Below are positions 4,952 to 8,232 of a stretch of 8,232 bases of DNA, piece after piece. The notes under the pieces are model-generated. The model was not told where the DNA came from. It was given only the letters and a program-made list of their open reading frames with translations, and ran no database searches. The translations under genes and the position numbers were made by a program. Source of the DNA: Actinobacteria bacterium UBA5176 (GTDB lineage Bacteria; Actinomycetota; UBA4738); assembly GCA_002413305.1 (NCBI GenBank), contig DHWS01000017.1, positions 9,314 to 17,545 of the forward strand, in the 5' to 3' direction. The first letter of the stretch is position 1, and the number at the start of each line of letters is the position of its first letter.

Positions 4952-5929
4952 GTGGCGGTCATCGAGATCCATGGCCTGCGCAAGGAGTACCAGCGCGTGC
5001 GGCGCGGCCGGACCGTCGCCCTGGACGGCCTGGACCTCGAGGTCCCCGAGGGAGGCGTGTTCGGCTTCCTCGGCCCCAACGGCTCCGGCAAGACCACCAC
5101 GATCCGCTGCCTGATGGGCCTGATCTCCCCGACGGCGGGTTCGGCCCGCCTGCTGGGTGCGTCGAACCGGAGCGAGCTGGCCAGGGCGCTACGGCAGGTG
5201 GGTTCGATCGTGGAGACACCGGCCCTGTTCCCCGGCTTCTCCGGGCGCCGGAACCTCGAACTGCTCGGCCGGATCCATGGGGTCGGCCGCAGGCGCGTGG
5301 ACGAGGTCCTCGACCAGGTGGGCCTGGGTACCCGAGCGCAGGACCGGGTCAAGACCTACTCGCTCGGGATGCGCCAGCGCCTCGGCCTGGGGGCCGCCCT
5401 GCTCATCGACCCGGCCGTCCTGATCCTCGACGAGCCGGCCAACGGCCTGGACCCCGCCGGCCTGAAGGAGGTCCGGGACCTGCTTCGCCGCCTGGCCGAC
5501 GAGGGCCGGACGGTGTTCCTTTCGAGCCATCTCCTCGGCGAGGTCCAGCAGATCTGCGACCGGGTGGCGATCCTGTCCCGAGGCCGGTGCATCGCGGGCG
5601 GCTCGGTCGGCGAGGTGCTGGCCCGCGGGAGCACCACCGGACTCGTGGTCAGGCTCGACGACCCGCAGGCCGGGGTCGACGCGCTTCGACAGGCCGGGAT
5701 CGAAGCGACCGAGGAGGCGGGCCTGCTCCAGGTGGGCCTGCCGGCGGACCAGGCGTCGCGGGTGACGAAGGAGCTCGCCGACCGCGGCCTGTACCTCTCG
5801 GAGCTACGGCCCGAGCTGGCCACGCTGGAGAGCGTGTTCCTGGAGCTGACCGAGGAACCCGCCGGCGCTCCGGGCCCGGCCGCGGTGCCGCCCCGGCCGG
5901 ATCCGGTCCCGGATGAGGCGTCCCCGTGA
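4952..5929 (+). CDS. ABC-2 type transporter ATP-binding protein (BcrA/CcmA-like)
   Basis: This 325-residue ATPase would drive export through the permease encoded next. Domain marks are Walker A GPNGSGKTT (41-49), signature YSLGMRQRL (136-144), Walker B LILDEP (157-162) followed by ANGLDP, and the switch histidine His193 in SSHLL. The Q-loop region reads IVETPALFPGFSG, with Glu where most ABC proteins have Gln; this is usual in bacitracin-resistance (BcrA-like) exporter ATPases. Residues about 215-300 form the accessory domain of this branch, and the last 25 residues are a Pro/Ala-rich, probably unfolded tail. The start is GTG 4952, with GGAGGGAG at 4941-4948; upstream codons in the same frame are only a shadow of the preceding gene. 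The end overlaps the permease start by 4 nt (GTGA), a strong sign of translational coupling. The substrate cannot be read from the sequence; lipid, peptide antibiotic or other amphiphile export is typical. Confidence 0.94.
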   Translation: MAVIEIHGLRKEYQRVRRGRTVALDGLDLEVPEGGVFGFLGPNGSGKTTTIRCLMGLISPTAGSARLLGASNRSELARALRQVGSIVETPALFPGFSGRRNLELLGRIHGVGRRRVDEVLDQVGLGTRAQDRVKTYSLGMRQRLGLGAALLIDPAVLILDEPANGLDPAGLKEVRDLLRRLADEGRTVFLSSHLLGEVQQICDRVAILSRGRCIAGGSVGEVLARGSTTGLVVRLDDPQAGVDALRQAGIEATEEAGLLQVGLPADQASRVTKELADRGLYLSELRPELATLESVFLELTEEPAGAPGPAAVPPRPDPVPDEASP

Positions 5930-6822
5930 TCTCGCTCCTGCTCATCGAGCTTCAACGCCTCAGCGCGCGCCGCCTGTTCCGGCTCCTGGCGGTGCTGGCG
6001 GTGATCGGCATCCTGCTGGCCGGGTCGATCACGCTGGTCCGGTCGCACCGGCCCTCGCCCGAACGGATCCGCCAGGCCCAACAGGCGGTGATCAATGGAC
6101 AGCGGGACTGCAAGAACGGCCAGAATGGCCAGAACGGCTTCCAGCCTCCGCCGGGGCAGTCCCCCAGCCAGTTCTGCAGCCAGATCGGGTTCAACGTGGC
6201 GTTCCGGCTGACCAAGCTCACGGACATCTTCAAGGGGACGACCGTGCCGCTCGTCCTCCTGGCCTGGCTGCTCGGAGCGTCGTTCGTGGGGGCCGAATGG
6301 CACGCGGGCACGATCACCACGCAGCTGACGTGGGAGCCGCGCCGGACCCGCTTGCTGGCGGCGAAGGTCGCGGCCGTCCTGCTCGGCCTGTTCGCCGGCT
6401 ACCTCGTCCTCCAGGCGCTGCTGGGGCTGGCGCTGGTCCCGGCGGCCGTCCTCCGGGGGACCACTCTGGGCATCGATGGCCGGTGGTTGGTCACCACGAT
6501 CGGAGTCCTGCTCCGGGGCGGCGGCCTAGTGAGCATCTCCGCGGCGATCGGCTTCGGGCTGGCCATGGCCGCCCGGAACACCGCTGCCGCGCTGGGCATC
6601 GGCTTCGGCTACCTGGTGATCCTGGAGAACCTGATCGGGGCGCTCCGGGAGGGGTGGCGGTCGTGGATGTTCGCCCAGAACGCCGTGATCCTCGTGGACG
6701 GCGTCCGTCACCCGGACGTGGCCCCGCGCTCCGTGCTGGAGGCCGGCCTGCTGCTGGGCACCTACGCGGCGGCGGTCCTGATCGTCACCGCCGCGGTGTT
6801 CGCCCGGCGCGACGTCACCTGA
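5926..6822 (+). CDS. ABC-2 type transporter permease
   Basis: This 298-residue membrane protein is the likely partner of the ATPase it overlaps by 4 nt. A short amphipathic start (LLIELQRLSARRLFR) leads to helix 1 (about 20-38). A large hydrophilic loop (39-105) follows, then about five more helices near 106-123, 143-168, 182-207, 211-230 and 270-292. GAEWHAGTITTQLTWEPRR (about 122-140) after helix 2 is the conserved cytoplasmic segment of BcrB/ABC-2 permeases. The first loop is unusual. It is rich in Asn, Gly, Gln and Pro, repeats NGQ at residues 57, 64 and 67, and holds Cys62 and Cys84, which could form an extracytoplasmic disulfide. Start GTG 5926 is set by the overlap; the preceding bases lack a strong SD, consistent with coupling to the upstream stop. 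The alternative label, antibiotic-resistance exporter permease, is the same superfamily. Substrate unknown. Confidence 0.9.
   Translation: MISLLLIELQRLSARRLFRLLAVLAVIGILLAGSITLVRSHRPSPERIRQAQQAVINGQRDCKNGQNGQNGFQPPPGQSPSQFCSQIGFNVAFRLTKLTDIFKGTTVPLVLLAWLLGASFVGAEWHAGTITTQLTWEPRRTRLLAAKVAAVLLGLFAGYLVLQALLGLALVPAAVLRGTTLGIDGRWLVTTIGVLLRGGGLVSISAAIGFGLAMAARNTAAALGIGFGYLVILENLIGALREGWRSWMFAQNAVILVDGVRHPDVAPRSVLEAGLLLGTYAAAVLIVTAAVFARRDVT
6094..6132 (+). repeat. Short 9-bp tandem repeat coding NGQ in the permease loop
   Basis: AATGGACAG (6094-6102), AACGGCCAG (6115-6123) and AATGGCCAG (6124-6132) each encode Asn-Gly-Gln, and another AACGGC follows at once. The last two copies are directly adjacent and differ by one base. 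The unit is in frame, so copy-number change would lengthen or shorten the outer loop without a frameshift. Confidence 0.6.
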
Positions 6823-6837
6823 AGCCGAAGGACCCGT

Positions 6838-8232
6838 TCAGTACACGATCTGCAGCGTGAGGTCCTTTGTGAGGCTCCCCGTGTACGTGACCACGCTGCC
6901 GCTCACCTGCCAGCCCGGGGCCGAGCGCACCACCGAGCCGATCGGGAGCGTCACACTGACCGAGATCGCCGCCGGGTTCACCAATGGCTGGTGCTGGATG
7001 GTGAGGGTATACACGTGGCCGGCCGAGCTGGTCTGCACGACGCCCGGCACGGTGTACTTCCACACCGCCACCCCCGGCTTGCCGGGCACCGCCATGACCT
7101 CGCGGGTGAAGACCTCGGCGTCCCCTTCCTGGTGGGGCGGGTAGCTCGCCTGGCCCGGTGGAGACTCGCTGGTGAGCGTGGCCCCCGCCGGCGCATACAG
7201 CCCGAGCAGCGCGTCGTTCAGCGCGTAGTTATCCGGTCCGTTGAACTTCGCCACGATCCCTTGGGGCAAACCCTTGGGTGTGAGGTTGTCGAGGGTCACC
7301 GTGCACGACGAGGTGATCGAGCCCGACGCATCGACCGTCACGTCGTAGCCGATCGTGGTCTTCGTGTAGTAGTCGGTCTTGCCCGACCGCAGCTTGTTGT
7401 CCCCGATCTGCAGATGGTCCCCTGTTCCGATCTTCACGCTCCCGTCCCACCCGAGGGTCCGCAGCAACGCCTCCTGGTCCGCGTCGGCGGACCAGATCTG
7501 GATGTTCTTGGTGCCCAGCACCTGACCCATCGTCCGGACCACCCGGAGGAAGGGATGGAGGTCCTTCAGCACCGGCCATGCCGCGGCGATCAGCTGGGCG
7601 GGGAACAGCAGCTGGTCGTCGTGGGGCAGGAAGTACTGCTGGTTCTCGGCGACCTGGACGAGGTTCGAGCCGCTGATCGGATCCGTGAGCACGGGGAGGT
7701 GGATCTTCTTCGATCCCAGCAACTGGGCGACCGCCACCGGGTCCACGGCGATGGCTCCATCGATGTGACGTTTCGCCCCCTGGCCGAGCAGGGCCGCCCA
7801 CGCCTGCGCGTTCGAGGGGAAATCCGGCGTGAAGTTCAGGTTCGAGAGCCGCGGGAACTGCTTCGGCACGTTCTTGAGGTACCAGTCCACCGCGGCCGGC
7901 AGCTTGATGCCGGGGAAACCGTACTTGGGTTCGGCGTTCTGGATCGAACCGCCCGGCTCGAGCGACATCTGGCCGTTGTCGATCGTGAGGAACGCATACC
8001 CGAGCACCGCGCCGCCGGTGGCCCGCTGGTCGGCGCTGTTCTGCATCGCGAAGAAATAGGTCCTGGGACCGTCGGCGCCCAGGAACGACGGCAGCAGTCC
8101 GATGGCCGAACGCGCCCGCTGGGCCAGCCGGATGGCCTCGGTCGACTTCGCCAGGGCGTCCGCCTTCTTCTGGGCCAGCGAGCCGACGAACGGAAGGGAC
8201 GGGATGGCCCGGATGTCCCGGTCGGCGGCCTG
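6838..8232 (-). CDS. DUF4012 domain-containing protein, N-terminus beyond the window
   Basis: The frame is open from the right edge to the stop at 6838, giving 464 C-terminal residues. The diagnostic DUF4012 block is TYFFAMQNSADQRATGGAVL followed by GYAFLTIDNGQ. After it come YGFPGIKLPAAVDWY and NLNFTPDFPSNAQ, then IDGAIAVDPVAVAQLLG, another typical segment in which the protein is said to be preparing a fixed sequence of events for its Asp-Pro turn; its meaning is not known. The C-terminal 170 residues are rich in Thr, Val and Ser and look like beta strands (YDVTVDASGSITSSCTVTLDN ...). Members usually have an N-terminal membrane helix and lie on the outer face; that part is off the window. 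The function of DUF4012 is unknown; many members lie near surface polysaccharide genes. Sampled lines are near 60% GC against 68-75% in the adjacent ABC genes. The gene converges on the permease gene with 15 nt between stops. The apparent ATG at 8046 is internal: the coding frame and the family block begin upstream. Confidence 0.88.
   Translation of the reverse strand, partial: QAADRDIRAIPSLPFVGSLAQKKADALAKSTEAIRLAQRARSAIGLLPSFLGADGPRTYFFAMQNSADQRATGGAVLGYAFLTIDNGQMSLEPGGSIQNAEPKYGFPGIKLPAAVDWYLKNVPKQFPRLSNLNFTPDFPSNAQAWAALLGQGAKRHIDGAIAVDPVAVAQLLGSKKIHLPVLTDPISGSNLVQVAENQQYFLPHDDQLLFPAQLIAAAWPVLKDLHPFLRVVRTMGQVLGTKNIQIWSADADQEALLRTLGWDGSVKIGTGDHLQIGDNKLRSGKTDYYTKTTIGYDVTVDASGSITSSCTVTLDNLTPKGLPQGIVAKFNGPDNYALNDALLGLYAPAGATLTSESPPGQASYPPHQEGDAEVFTREVMAVPGKPGVAVWKYTVPGVVQTSSAGHVYTLTIQHQPLVNPAAISVSVTLPIGSVVRSAPGWQVSGSVVTYTGSLTKDLTLQIVY

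Noticed and set aside
4345..5352. 335-codon minus-strand frame opposite the small membrane protein and ABC ATPase
   Set aside because: The Arg/Pro-rich composition is a shadow of two genes on the plus strand with better evidence.
6819..6841. CTGAA/TTCAG inverted repeat between the converging genes as a bidirectional terminator
   Set aside because: The arms are only 5 bp with a 13-nt loop and no T-run; the match mostly reflects the two TGA stop codons facing each other.

Overview
The window is dense, high-GC DNA. Lines I counted run from about 60% GC in the last gene to 68-75% in the ABC transporter genes. Nearly every base is coding, strong GGAGG-type ribosome sites occur, GTG starts are common, and at least one and perhaps two promoters sit almost on top of their start codon (leaderless style). 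Together with the gene families present, this suggests a high-GC Actinomycetota-like bacterium or a related soil lineage. I cannot name a genus from sequence alone.

Layout. (1) Positions 1-1084, minus strand: the N-terminal half of succinyl-CoA synthetase beta (sucC, running off the left edge), preceded by a 135-residue stand-alone B12-binding subunit of a methylmalonyl-CoA-mutase-type enzyme. A B12 mutase that makes succinyl-CoA next to the enzyme that converts succinyl-CoA to succinate with ATP formation suggests a propionate or branched-chain acyl-CoA route into the TCA cycle. A short leader with a candidate promoter and a perfect 20-bp inverted repeat precedes the pair. (2) Positions 1201-4324, minus strand: a complete, tightly packed molybdate operon in the order regulator-modA-modB-modC. 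The first gene fuses a MerR/BldC-like helix-turn-helix to a molybdate-binding Mop/TOBE domain. It overlaps modA by 4 nt, modA is 3 nt from modB, and modB overlaps modC by 40 nt. (3) Positions 4325-4403: a divergent control region with a cluster of overlapping inverted and direct repeats on the regulator side and a TATACT -10 element on the other side. (4) Positions 4404-6822, plus strand: three genes that look like one unit. They are a small single-pass membrane protein whose outer domain resembles a Rieske fold without its iron-sulfur His ligands, an ABC ATPase of the drug/antibiotic-exporter (BcrA/CcmA-like) type, and its ABC-2 type permease. (5) Positions 6838-8232, minus strand: the C-terminal 464 residues of a DUF4012 protein that enters from the right edge and converges on the permease gene, with only 15 nt between the stop codons.

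The molybdate operon and the sucC/B12 pair are recognisable systems in slightly unusual arrangements. The least explained parts are the degenerate Rieske-like membrane protein coupled to an ABC-2 exporter, and the repeat cluster in front of the HTH-Mop regulator. No RNA gene, CRISPR array, insertion sequence or convincing intrinsic terminator was seen. No stretch of 300 bases lacks a gene.
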